From contig SHUN01000014.1 of the NCBI GenBank assembly GCA_009697495.1, positions 1 to 15,358 of the forward strand: a DNA stretch of 15,358 nt. The letters are read 5' to 3'. The translations under genes were made by a program, and so were the position numbers. The DNA is from Bryobacterales bacterium. Lineage in GTDB: Bacteria; Acidobacteriota; Terriglobia; Bryobacterales; Bryobacteraceae. Positions 1-6,764 of the stretch are shown piece by piece (position 1 is the stretch's first letter; every line of letters begins with the position of its first letter). Under the pieces are notes generated by a model. It was not told the DNA's origin and made no database searches. It worked only from the letters and a program-made list of their open reading frames with translations.

Positions 1-88
1 CCGCCTCTCTCCGTTCCGCGCCGGGCCAACCGGCATTGGCCGAGGCAAATCCGTTCTGCTTCTGATTCGTGTTCATTCTGATTTCCAT
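1..88 (-). CDS. Possible 5' end of an unidentified minus-strand gene (partial, runs off the left edge)
   Basis: A minus-strand reading frame starts with ATG at 88 (second in-frame ATG at 76) and stays open to the window edge, giving about 29 residues beginning MEIRMNTNQKQNG. A weak purine-rich stretch (GGGCGAGA) lies directly upstream of the first ATG. Most later codons end in G or C, as in the neighbouring genes. The peptide is too short to assign to a family, and an 88-base open frame can occur by chance. If real, it would be divergent from the plus-strand gene that follows. Confidence 0.27.
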   Translation of the reverse strand, partial: MEIRMNTNQKQNGFASANAGWPGAERREA

Positions 89-188
89 TCTCGCCCTGCT
101 CAGTAATTAAGACCGGGGATAGTGTCTCAGCTATGTTGGCACGGAGGGGCCGGCGGCCTTCGCATGGCCCGCCGGCTCGCTCCATACG

Positions 189-1751
189 TTGCGCGTGGAT
201 GATTCGACAGCGAACGGCGTGGAACTGCGCTTTGGCCGTTGGAGCGACTTCGGCACGCGGGAACACACCGTGACGGCGACGACGGAAACGACCGTATATA
301 CAGTACACATGCGGCGGCTCTTTCGGCTCCCATTGACGGCGAATCCGGCGGCTGGAGGACGCCTGCGCATTCACCCTGAGCCCGAAAACGGCCTCACGCC
401 GGAAGGGCAGCGAGTGGAGTTGCAGGCGGAACCCGCGCCAAGCTTCGCGTTCACCAACTGGAGCGGCTTCGGATTCTTCTCCACGCACGGCAGCGCCAAC
501 CCGATTCGATTCACGCTGAATTCTCCGCAAGTGGCGTACACCGCCGGATTTTCGACGAGCGCGCTGACAACGGTGACCACGATCCCGCCGGGCCTGCGGA
601 TACAAGTGGACGGAACCGCCTCCACGTCGCCGCGCCAATTCGTATGGGCCGCCGGAACCCGGCACGAAATCAACATCGAAGCAGCGGGGCAGACGACGCT
701 GGGCGGCGGGGCAATGCATGATTGGCGGGCATGGAGTGACGGCGGCGCGCAAGGGCATTCGATAACGGCGGTCGCCGGGGGCGCCACGATCACAGCCGAA
801 TTCGACTCGCGCTATCAGGTGCTGACGGCGGCAACGCCCGCAGCCGGCGGCCGGGTGGTGTTGGACCCGCCGCCGGTGGACGGCTATCTCCCTGGAGGCC
901 CGGCGGTGACCGCAACGGCGGCGCCAGAGAACGGCTATGCGTTCGCGGGATGGGGCGGCAATCTGCCTGGAGGCGAAGCGCGGAAGAGCTTCCCTGTCGA
1001 TGGGGTTGTGGACCTGCGGGCTCGGTTCGCGCAACCGGGCGTGCTGACCGCGGCGGGCCTGGTGAATGGCGCCACGTTTTTCTCAGGCGCGATTGCTCCG
1101 GGCGAGATTGTTACGCTGTTTGGCCTGGCCTTAGGACCGGACGAACTGGTAGGGCTAACGCTGACAGCCCAGCGGCGAGTGGCAACGGCGGCGGGCGGCG
1201 TCCGCGTGCTGTTCGACGGGACGGCAGCGCCGGTGCTGTATGCAAGCTCCGGGCAAGTGGGGGTGATTGTGCCGTTCAACGTAGCGGGAAAAACGGCGGT
1301 TCGCGTCCAGTTGGACAATGGCGGACGGCTAACGAATCTGTTGACGATGAATGTCGCGGCGGCAGCGCCGGGGTTCTTCACGGCAAACTCGTCGGGGCGA
1401 GGCGGCGGGGCATTTTTGAACGAGGACGGCGGGCTAAACACGGAGGCCAGTCCCGCGGAGCGCGGATCGATCGTGGTTTTATACGCAACGGGGTTGGGCG
1501 TGATGCGGCCGGCAATGAGCGATGGCGAACTCGCCGGAGCGCCTTACGCGGAACCGGCGACGCCATACAAGGTGCGCATTGCCGACCGCGAATGCGAAGT
1601 GCTTTATGGAGGGGCCGCGCCGGGCTTAGTGGCTGGGCTGATACAGCTTAACGTGCGGGTGCCGGCCGATATCGCGCCCGGCGTGGTGCCGGTTTCTTTG
1701 GAAGTGGATGGGGCGCGTAGTACGCGGATGGTGAGTGTGGCGGTACGCTGA
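189..1751 (+). CDS. InlB-like repeat protein with Solibacter-type (TIGR03437) C-terminal domain, probably 5'-truncated
   Basis: Probable exported or surface protein of unknown function. From the TTG at 189 the order is: end of a 'VDGT...FxWxxGxxHTL'-type segment (residues 1-45); divergent InlB B-repeat-like module (about 49-123, with AAGGRLRI and NWSG); a full 'QVDGTAS...FVWAAGTRHEI' segment (about 132-205); a second InlB-like module (about 209-284, AAGGRVVL, FAGWGG); and a TIGR03437 domain (about 287-518, NGATFFSGAIAPGEIVTLFG and YATGLG). TIGR03437 is known as a C-terminal domain expanded in Solibacter relatives. No signal peptide is present. The frame is open back to 123, where VGTEGPAAFAWPAGSLHTL clearly belongs to the same domain type as residues 141-160, but a TAG at 120-122 cuts it off. 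There is no convincing ribosome site before TTG 189 or ATG 309. This may therefore be a 5'-deleted relic or a gene needing an unusual start. The coding identity is sure; its functional status is not. Confidence 0.72.
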   Translation: MRVDDSTANGVELRFGRWSDFGTREHTVTATTETTVYTVHMRRLFRLPLTANPAAGGRLRIHPEPENGLTPEGQRVELQAEPAPSFAFTNWSGFGFFSTHGSANPIRFTLNSPQVAYTAGFSTSALTTVTTIPPGLRIQVDGTASTSPRQFVWAAGTRHEINIEAAGQTTLGGGAMHDWRAWSDGGAQGHSITAVAGGATITAEFDSRYQVLTAATPAAGGRVVLDPPPVDGYLPGGPAVTATAAPENGYAFAGWGGNLPGGEARKSFPVDGVVDLRARFAQPGVLTAAGLVNGATFFSGAIAPGEIVTLFGLALGPDELVGLTLTAQRRVATAAGGVRVLFDGTAAPVLYASSGQVGVIVPFNVAGKTAVRVQLDNGGRLTNLLTMNVAAAAPGFFTANSSGRGGGAFLNEDGGLNTEASPAERGSIVVLYATGLGVMRPAMSDGELAGAPYAEPATPYKVRIADRECEVLYGGAAPGLVAGLIQLNVRVPADIAPGVVPVSLEVDGARSTRMVSVAVR

Positions 1752-1895
1752 GGGCCGCGCCGGCGCCGGCAAAAGCTCACCTTCCGCAGCCCGCGGACCG
1801 TGAGTGTGGCGGAACGCAGAGAGGCGCGCCGGCGTCGGCATAATCTCACCTTCGCACAGCGCAGTACGCGGATGGTGAGTGTGGCGGTACGCTAG
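1719..1895 (+). repeat. Degenerate tandem copies of the upstream gene's 3' end
   Basis: The end of the preceding gene, GTGAGTGTGGCGGTACGC plus its stop, begins at 1731 and recurs at 1800 (GTGAGTGTGGCGGAACGC) and at 1875 (again GTGAGTGTGGCGGTACGC, then TAG). The spacings are 69 and 75 bases. A 31-base stretch at 1719-1749 is identical to 1863-1893. The intervening parts also match: a GCGCCGGCGYCGGCA core followed by CTCACCTTC. Copy 3 still reads MVSVAVR-stop, so the repeat arose from coding sequence. Pairing of CTCACC...with ...GGTGAG lets each unit fold: stems 1776-1787/1793-1804 (two mismatches) and 1845-1855/1868-1879. There is no T-run, so I do not call it a terminator. Confidence 0.8.
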
Positions 1896-1902
1896 TAGGT
1901 TC

Positions 1903-3096
1903 GTGAAGACTATTGGAATTATCGGCGGCGGGATTATCGGATTGGCGACGGCGTACCGTTTCGGGCAGCGAATGCCAGGGCGGCGCGTGATCGTCTTCGA
2001 AAAAGAGGGGGGCGTCGGGCGGCATCAGACGGGCCATAATAGCGGCGTGCTGCACGCCGGGCTGTATTATAAGCCCGGCTCCAACAAGGCGCGGCTGGCG
2101 GTGGAGGGCATTCGGCAGATGGTTGCGTTTTGCGGCGAAAACGGTGTTAAACATGAGATCTGCGGGAAATTAGTGGTAGCGGCGACGGAGGAAGAGGTGC
2201 CGCGCATGATGGATCTCTATGAACGCGGAAAGGCGAACGGACTGCAAGGGATCCGCGTGCTGGATGGCGACGGGATGCGGGAAATTGAGCCGCATGTGGG
2301 CGGTGTGCGCGCGCTGCGCGTGCCGGAGGAAGGGATTGTCGATTATGCGGGCGTTTGCGCGGCGTTGGTGCGGAAGATCATCGAACAAGGCGGCGAGGTG
2401 CGGACGTCAGCCGGCGTAACGGGGCTGCGGGAATCGCCACAGGGTTGGACCATTGAAACGGCGAACGGCGCCAGTGACGTTGACTTTCTTGTGAACTGCG
2501 CGGGGCTCCACTGCGACCGCGTGGCGGAGATGGGCGGGGTGGCGCGGGAGATGCGCATTATACCATTTCGCGGTGAGTATTATTTGCTGCGTCCGGAACG
2601 GCAACACTTGGTGCGGCACTTGATCTACCCGGTGCCGGATCCGTCATTTCCATTCCTGGGCGTGCATTTCACGAGGCTGATTCATGGCGGGGTGGAAGCG
2701 GGGCCGAACGCGGTACTGGCGTTCGCGCGGGAAGGATACTCGAAGCGCGATTTCGTGGCCGCGGATTTGTGGGACGCCTTGAGCTTTCCGGGACTTTGGA
2801 GATTTCTGGCGCGGTATCCGGGTGTGAGTTTGTATGAAATTCGGCGGTCGTTCAGCCGGAAGCTGTTTTGCGAGTCGCTGCGGCGGCTGGTGCCGTCGAT
2901 TGCGGTTGACGATATTCATCCGGGCGGCGCGGGCGTGCGGGCGCAATCGATGCTGCCCAATGGGGATCTGGTGCAGGACTTCCTGTTCGCCGATCGGCGG
3001 CGGGCGCTGCATTTGCTAAACGCGCCGAGTCCGGGCGCGACGGCGTCATTGGCGATTGGCGAAGAGGTTGTGGCGCGGGTGGAGAAGTTCGCCTAA
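1903..3096 (+). CDS. lhgO: L-2-hydroxyglutarate oxidase (FAD-dependent)
   Basis: Oxidises L-2-hydroxyglutarate to 2-oxoglutarate, a metabolite-repair reaction that in known homologues passes electrons to oxygen or the quinone pool at the membrane. The 397-residue product has the family's usual length. It begins with a Rossmann FAD-binding motif (MKTIGIIGGGIIGLATAYRF, GxGxxG at residues 8-13) and then the hallmark HQTGHNSGVLHAG (41-53) and YYKPGS segment. A DAO-fold body follows, with a C-terminal GAGVRAQ/PNGDLVQDF segment typical of LhgO/L2HGDH proteins. I chose the GTG at 1903. An upstream in-frame GTG at 1879 lies inside the duplicated tail of the previous gene and would add eight non-conserved residues, and LhgO proteins normally start just before the 'IGIIGGGIxG' strand. 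AGTAGG precedes the GTG as a weak ribosome site. Its stop (3094-3096) overlaps that of the convergent tadC. A glycerol-3-phosphate dehydrogenase-like DAO enzyme is a less likely alternative. Confidence 0.9.
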   Translation: MKTIGIIGGGIIGLATAYRFGQRMPGRRVIVFEKEGGVGRHQTGHNSGVLHAGLYYKPGSNKARLAVEGIRQMVAFCGENGVKHEICGKLVVAATEEEVPRMMDLYERGKANGLQGIRVLDGDGMREIEPHVGGVRALRVPEEGIVDYAGVCAALVRKIIEQGGEVRTSAGVTGLRESPQGWTIETANGASDVDFLVNCAGLHCDRVAEMGGVAREMRIIPFRGEYYLLRPERQHLVRHLIYPVPDPSFPFLGVHFTRLIHGGVEAGPNAVLAFAREGYSKRDFVAADLWDALSFPGLWRFLARYPGVSLYEIRRSFSRKLFCESLRRLVPSIAVDDIHPGGAGVRAQSMLPNGDLVQDFLFADRRRALHLLNAPSPGATASLAIGEEVVARVEKFA

Positions 3097-3992
3097 AGCG
3101 CCAACATCCTCGACAAGGCATTGAAGACGAGGATGACGGCGGGTCCGAGTGTGACCAGCAAGATTGCCGGGAATATAAGAAAGAAAATGGGGAACACCAG
3201 CTTCACGCTGACTTTCCGCGCTTGCTCCTGCGCCGATTGCCGCATGCGCGTGCGCAGAAAGCGGAGTTGATTGCGGAGCGCGACGGCAAGGCCGGTGCCG
3301 AAGCGGTCGCCGTCAATGAGGACCTGCGCGATGCGTTTAATCTCCGGCTCTGCGTTGCGTTCGACGAGTCCGCGCAGCGCCTCCTGCCGGCTCCGGCTGG
3401 CGAGCATTTCCATCAGAACGAGATGGAACTCCTCGGCGAGTTCGGGGTGGCTCCTGTTGAGTTCTCTGGCTGTCTCGGAGATCGCGGAGTCGATCGATTG
3501 GCCGGACTCCAAGCTCAATATCATCAACTCGAGCGCTACGGGGAGCGAGCCTCGGATCTTTAGGTCCCGGCGTCTGTGAGTGGAGCGCAGGACGCGGTCC
3601 GGCAGCAGATGACCGATGCCGGCGCCGGCGATGAGGGCCATGATCACGCCGGCGGGATCGGCGGAGGCGATCAGCGAAATGAGCGTGATCAAACAGACCA
3701 GGACCAGGATTGTCGCGGCTTTGATGCCAAAGAACGTAGCGAGCGCGTCGGGGTGGCGATGGCCCGCGCTGCTCAGCAGTTGGCGATAATGATCGGCGTG
3801 CCGGGAGCGTTTAGGAATAACGGCGCCGAAGTTTTTGAGTGTGTCTTTTATTGATTGGGCGGGGAATGAATCCGCGTGCGGCTGATCCATCGCCGCTGTG
3901 CCGTCGCCCCGGTTCATGAAGATGTAGCCGAGCCCGGTGACGCAGCCCATCACGACCACGAAGAACCCAATGAAAACCGGCAGTTCTGTCAT
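3093..3992 (-). CDS. tadC: TadC-like inner-membrane platform protein (type II/IV secretion GspF family)
   Basis: Inner-membrane platform subunit of a Tad/Flp pilus or secretion machine, partner of TadB and of the assembly ATPase TadA. The product is 299 residues. It has an N-terminal membrane segment (about 4-26), a hydrophobic pair (about 88-131), a T2SSF cytoplasmic helical domain (about 147-265, with LPVALELMILSLESGQSIDS and an 'AQVLIDGDRFGTGLAVALR' segment) and a C-terminal membrane hairpin (about 265-295). This order and length are typical of TadC. ATG 3992 is preceded by GAGGA. The tadB stop (4002-4000) lies inside that ribosome site, seven bases before the start, so the two are probably translationally coupled. 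The gene is the last of the minus-strand cluster and ends on the lhgO stop codon in convergent orientation. The symbol rests on family and order (TadB then TadC). Confidence 0.86.
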   Translation of the reverse strand: MTELPVFIGFFVVVMGCVTGLGYIFMNRGDGTAAMDQPHADSFPAQSIKDTLKNFGAVIPKRSRHADHYRQLLSSAGHRHPDALATFFGIKAATILVLVCLITLISLIASADPAGVIMALIAGAGIGHLLPDRVLRSTHRRRDLKIRGSLPVALELMILSLESGQSIDSAISETARELNRSHPELAEEFHLVLMEMLASRSRQEALRGLVERNAEPEIKRIAQVLIDGDRFGTGLAVALRNQLRFLRTRMRQSAQEQARKVSVKLVFPIFFLIFPAILLVTLGPAVILVFNALSRMLAL

Positions 3993-3995
3993 GTT

Positions 3996-4003
3996 TTCCT
4001 CAC
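3996..4003 (-). promoter_or_regulatory. Ribosome binding site of tadC overlapping the tadB stop
   Basis: On the minus strand the sequence reads GTGAGGAA before the tadC ATG. The TGA in it is the tadB stop. Termination on tadB thus places ribosomes on the tadC site, which supports the ATG at 3992 and coupled translation. Confidence 0.7.
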
Positions 4004-4959
4004 ACGCGGATGCTCACGATGCGCTGGATCACAAAGTGCCCGGCGATGACGAAAACAATGGCCGCGCCGATCATCGTTGGGCCGAGCGGATGTTCGACGA
4101 GAGCGAGCAGGTAATCCGGACTAGTGAGGTAGAGCATGCAGGCAATGCCGAACGGCAAGATGGTCAACACGCCGCCGGTCATGCGTCCGTGGGCCGAGAC
4201 CGCGCGCACTTCGCCGCGCAGGGAGACGCCGTCGCGAACGGTCTCCGCCAGATTCTCAAGCACCTCTGTAAATCGGCCGCCGGAGCGGTTACTCATCAGC
4301 GCCGCCGCGACGAACAGCCGGACCTCAAGAATCGGTACGCGTTCCGAGAATTTCTCAAGAGTGACTTTCCACGGCATGCCGAGGCGGCGCTCATCGCGAA
4401 TGCGGCGAAACTCCGGCCCCAGCGGCGCGGCCAGTTCACCGGCGAGAATCTCAATCGCCCCTTGTAATGGATGGCCGGCGCGCATAGCCCGCGCGAGGCT
4501 CTCCAGCGCGTCGGGGAACTGCCCTTCGAAGCGATCCATCCGCCGTTGGCGCTGCCTTGTCAGATACAGATACGGCAGACTGGCTCCGCCCGCGAAGGCG
4601 GCCAGTGACGAGCCCGCAGGCAGCCACCGCACGTTCATCACCAAGGCCGCGCCGATACTCCCCAGCAGTAGCATCATCGCGGCCACGCGTCCGACTGACC
4701 AGCGGAGACCGGCGTCGTCCAAAATGCGCCGTAGGTGTTCAATGACGTTTAGCTTCTGCAGCAGCAGTTCCAAAACGCTGATGGAACTGTGCTTCGGGTC
4801 GCTGAGCAGTACCGATTCCTCGCCAGCTTCGGGCGTCAATTCCGGTTGGGCATCCTGCTGGGCGCGCAGCCGGCTCTGAACGAACGCGGTAATGAGGACC
4901 GCCGTGGCCGCCGCCAGGAAAGTCGTAACGAAGAAGAGGATTGCGATCACTGCCGCCAC
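4000..4959 (-). CDS. tadB: TadB-like inner-membrane platform protein (type II/IV secretion GspF family)
   Basis: Second inner-membrane platform subunit of the Tad machine; TadB and TadC jointly stand for the two halves of GspF/PilC. The 319-residue product has an N-terminal membrane segment (about 4-26), a cytoplasmic linker, a membrane pair (about 91-133), then the T2SSF domain (about 140-270). That domain contains FPDALESLARAMRAGHPLQGA and the basic-acidic stretch RSGGRFTEVLENLAETVRD. It ends with two membrane segments (about 262-280 and 293-312). The start is GTG at 4959, supported by TAGGAGA five bases upstream; no in-frame ATG fits better. The cpaB stop overlaps that ribosome site, with nine bases between the genes, so cpaB-tadB-tadC form one transcription and translation unit. 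Assignment to TadB rather than TadC rests on the N-terminal arrangement and the order. Confidence 0.86.
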   Translation of the reverse strand: MAAVIAILFFVTTFLAAATAVLITAFVQSRLRAQQDAQPELTPEAGEESVLLSDPKHSSISVLELLLQKLNVIEHLRRILDDAGLRWSVGRVAAMMLLLGSIGAALVMNVRWLPAGSSLAAFAGGASLPYLYLTRQRQRRMDRFEGQFPDALESLARAMRAGHPLQGAIEILAGELAAPLGPEFRRIRDERRLGMPWKVTLEKFSERVPILEVRLFVAAALMSNRSGGRFTEVLENLAETVRDGVSLRGEVRAVSAHGRMTGGVLTILPFGIACMLYLTSPDYLLALVEHPLGPTMIGAAIVFVIAGHFVIQRIVSIRV

Positions 4960-4964
4960 GGCTG

Positions 4965-4971
4965 TCTCCTA
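4965..4971 (-). promoter_or_regulatory. Ribosome binding site of tadB overlapping the cpaB stop
   Basis: The minus strand reads TAGGAGA five bases before the GTG start of tadB. The first three bases are the stop codon of cpaB. This decides the GTG start and indicates termination-reinitiation between the two genes. Confidence 0.7.
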
Positions 4972-6222
4972 TTCCTGCCGCGCCGCCGCTAATCGCGGCG
5001 TCACAACCAGCAGTAATTCATTCCCGGCCGGCTGCGGCACGGGCGATTGGAACAGCTTTTCGATGAGCGCCGGGGTCGAAGCGTCCCGTTCGAATCCGGC
5101 CACCAGTACCGATTGCCCCTCAGCTACATGTAAGTCGGCCGAGAACCGCCGGTGACTAGTCCCGCCGCTCTGCGGCAACGTCAACTCGGGGCGTACGCGC
5201 ACCCGAAGTAAGCCGTTTCCGGCGCCCTGTGGCGTTAACCCGAGCCGCAGATCGTATTCATTCCGTCGCGTCCCGCCGGCTTGCAGCGAAACCTCCTGGA
5301 ATTGCCCTGAATCGACACTTTCGGTGGACAAAACCCGCAGCGACTTCGATTGCTCCAACGACTCGATCTTCCAATCGGCCGGCAACAGGCCGATGCGAAC
5401 GGCACCGTTTCCGCCCGCCGCCAGTCCGGCGCGGGATCTGATTTCGCGAACGGTATCCGCCGCCGCCGCCATCCTAACCTGGAAACTCACTCGCGGACCA
5501 GCCGCCGGCCCGGCCACGGAAGCGCCTCGTACCGCCAAACGGGCCGGGGCCCCGGGCGGCTCTTCCTTGTCGTCGGCATTCCGCAACACGATCCGCACTT
5601 TGGCCGCCGAATCCGCCAGCGCCACTTTTTCTACATCGCGCGCCGGCACCAGGAGGTTTAGCACCGTTACCGGCGATGGCTGCGGGTTCGTGTCGGCAAG
5701 GACGTTTAATACTTCCACATTGGAAAGGAGCGTCCGTACCATAGATGCAGTTGTGTGCTGCAGTTGAATCGATTGCACGTCGATGCGATTCCCTGGGCGC
5801 AGATACGGCACCAGTCCGGTCGAATCGGCCACCCGAATCGAAATCGCGCGCATTCCGTTCGGAATCGTCAGTCCCAAGGCGCCTTTGCTTCCGGCCAGTC
5901 CGCCCGCGACCACTGACTCATTGGCTGCCAGCTGCTTTATCACGGTCCGGCCCACGACTTCTTCAACGCTCCCAAACGCGCCTTCCGGACGCGTCGGCCC
6001 CGCAGGCTGCAATCGAACGTCGGCGGCGGTCAGCACCTGGCCCCGGTTAATGGCCCGAGCTACCACCACCACCCCGGCCAAATTAGCCCGAGGCGCCTGC
6101 GCCGCGCCGCTGATCCTGTCAACAAATAGTCCGTAAAACACGCCGGTTGCCGCAATCGCGACCACGAAGGCGATGCCGAGAAATGGAAATAAGTTACGTT
6201 TCATTGGAGTCCGCAACTTCAT
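4969..6222 (-). CDS. cpaB: CpaB/RcpC-type Tad pilus assembly protein with a secretin-like C-terminal domain
   Basis: Periplasmic, membrane-anchored component of a Tad/Flp pilus machine. Residues 11-33 form one membrane anchor. Residues about 50-110 form a SAF domain (VVVVARAINRGQVLTAADV, then VGRTVIKQLAANESVV). Residues about 117-214 form the RcpC/CpaB domain (GMRAISIRV..., YLRPGNRIDVQ). Ordinary CpaB proteins end soon after. This one, at 417 residues, continues with a part resembling a secretin: LEQSKSLRVLST (289-300), GLTPQGAGNGLLRVRVRPEL (328-347), HVAEGQSVLVAGF (365-377) and ELLLVVTPRL (402-411). GQSVLVAGF fits the opening of the secretin signature (PROSITE PS00875), but the LGxxPxLGxLF part is shortened to ALIEKLF. 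Start: ATG 6222 has GGAG twelve bases upstream; ATG 6204 (MKRNLFPF) is an equally plausible start. It is the first gene of the cpaB-tadB-tadC unit. The CpaB call is firm; the secretin-like tail is inference from motifs. Confidence 0.87.
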   Translation of the reverse strand: MKLRTPMKRNLFPFLGIAFVVAIAATGVFYGLFVDRISGAAQAPRANLAGVVVVARAINRGQVLTAADVRLQPAGPTRPEGAFGSVEEVVGRTVIKQLAANESVVAGGLAGSKGALGLTIPNGMRAISIRVADSTGLVPYLRPGNRIDVQSIQLQHTTASMVRTLLSNVEVLNVLADTNPQPSPVTVLNLLVPARDVEKVALADSAAKVRIVLRNADDKEEPPGAPARLAVRGASVAGPAAGPRVSFQVRMAAAADTVREIRSRAGLAAGGNGAVRIGLLPADWKIESLEQSKSLRVLSTESVDSGQFQEVSLQAGGTRRNEYDLRLGLTPQGAGNGLLRVRVRPELTLPQSGGTSHRRFSADLHVAEGQSVLVAGFERDASTPALIEKLFQSPVPQPAGNELLLVVTPRLAAARQE

Positions 6223-6261
6223 TCAAACATGGAACTCCGGCGTAACGAATCGAGCATAGAC

Positions 6262-6288
6262 ACTATACGCGACGGGTAAGAACCTTAC
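6262..6288 (-). promoter_or_regulatory. Candidate promoter/operator upstream of cpaB
   Basis: The 62-base gap before cpaB contains TATAGT on the minus strand (6267-6262), about 40 bases from the cpaB start. It also contains a perfect 13-base inverted repeat, GTAAG-AAC-CTTAC (6276-6288), lying where a -35 or operator would sit and overlapping the stop of the preceding gene. No good -35 hexamer is visible, so this is a weak call. Confidence 0.25.
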
Positions 6289-6722
6289 TGTTTAGCCGGG
6301 GATTTTACGTAGACGAACCGCTGCTCGATCTCGCCTTTTGGCGTCGTTGCCGTTCGGAAGATGGTCAGGACCCGACCGCCTTCCTCCAACTGCCACTGGT
6401 CCACGGTCTTGATTTCGGTCCCCTGCACCGTCGTTTTCGCCTTCACATGCAGCGCCGGACCACGCCACGCCGTCGTCGAAACCACGGGATTGCCCCGCAC
6501 GGTGTTCTCCGCCTCTTTGCCTGAAATGTCGAGAGTGTACGCGCTTGTCGAAGATCCCCGCGAGTCCGCCAGCGTCGATTGCACCGCCAATTTGGCTTCG
6601 GTCTGCTTGACGTTCATCACCAGCGATTGCGGCGGTTTGGCTGCGCCGAAATCGCTCCTGGCGACGGCCAGTTCCCAGGATCCGGAGAAATCCGCGGCGA
6701 GCAGGACCAATTGGAACAACAT
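6285..6722 (-). CDS. Small secreted hypothetical protein
   Basis: Unrecognised beyond a general resemblance to small exported proteins of Acidobacteria that begin 'DFSGxWxL' after a signal peptide. The 145-residue product opens with a short hydrophobic run (MLFQLVLLAA) that may serve as a signal sequence, with cleavage before DFSGSWEL. It lacks the usual basic residues at the N-terminus. The rest is polar and looks beta-rich, with alternating stretches such as LVMNVKQTEAKLAVQST, YTLDISGKE, LHVKAKTTVQGTEIKTVDQW and RVLTIFRTATTPKGEIEQRF, consistent with a single small beta-barrel or lipocalin-like domain. ATG 6722 has no clear ribosome site, and no better in-frame start is seen. It sits between the APC permease (42 bases) and cpaB (62 bases) on the same strand, but nothing ties it functionally to either. 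Confidence 0.62.
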   Translation of the reverse strand: MLFQLVLLAADFSGSWELAVARSDFGAAKPPQSLVMNVKQTEAKLAVQSTLADSRGSSTSAYTLDISGKEAENTVRGNPVVSTTAWRGPALHVKAKTTVQGTEIKTVDQWQLEEGGRVLTIFRTATTPKGEIEQRFVYVKSPAKQ

Positions 6723-6764
6723 GCCATGAGGGTAGCAACAAAGCCCCGCGGCTGTCTCTCCGGC

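Noticed and set aside
950..1651. 233-codon plus-strand frame inside the TIGR03437 protein
   Set aside because: Out-of-frame overlap with a protein whose domains are recognised; the Arg/Gly-rich translation is a GC artefact.
1776..1804. Hairpin after the TIGR03437 gene as an intrinsic terminator
   Set aside because: The stem has two mismatches and is not followed by a T-run; it is better explained as part of the tandem repeat.
1879..1902. Longer N-terminus for the L-2-hydroxyglutarate oxidase from GTG 1879
   Set aside because: This stretch is part of the duplicated tail of the upstream gene; the FAD-binding strand that normally opens the protein begins at 1903.
6292..6741. 149-codon alternative frame over the small secreted protein
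   Set aside because: Same strand, shifted frame; Arg/Gly-rich with no signal peptide, whereas the 145-residue frame has a hydrophobic start and a DFSGSW motif.
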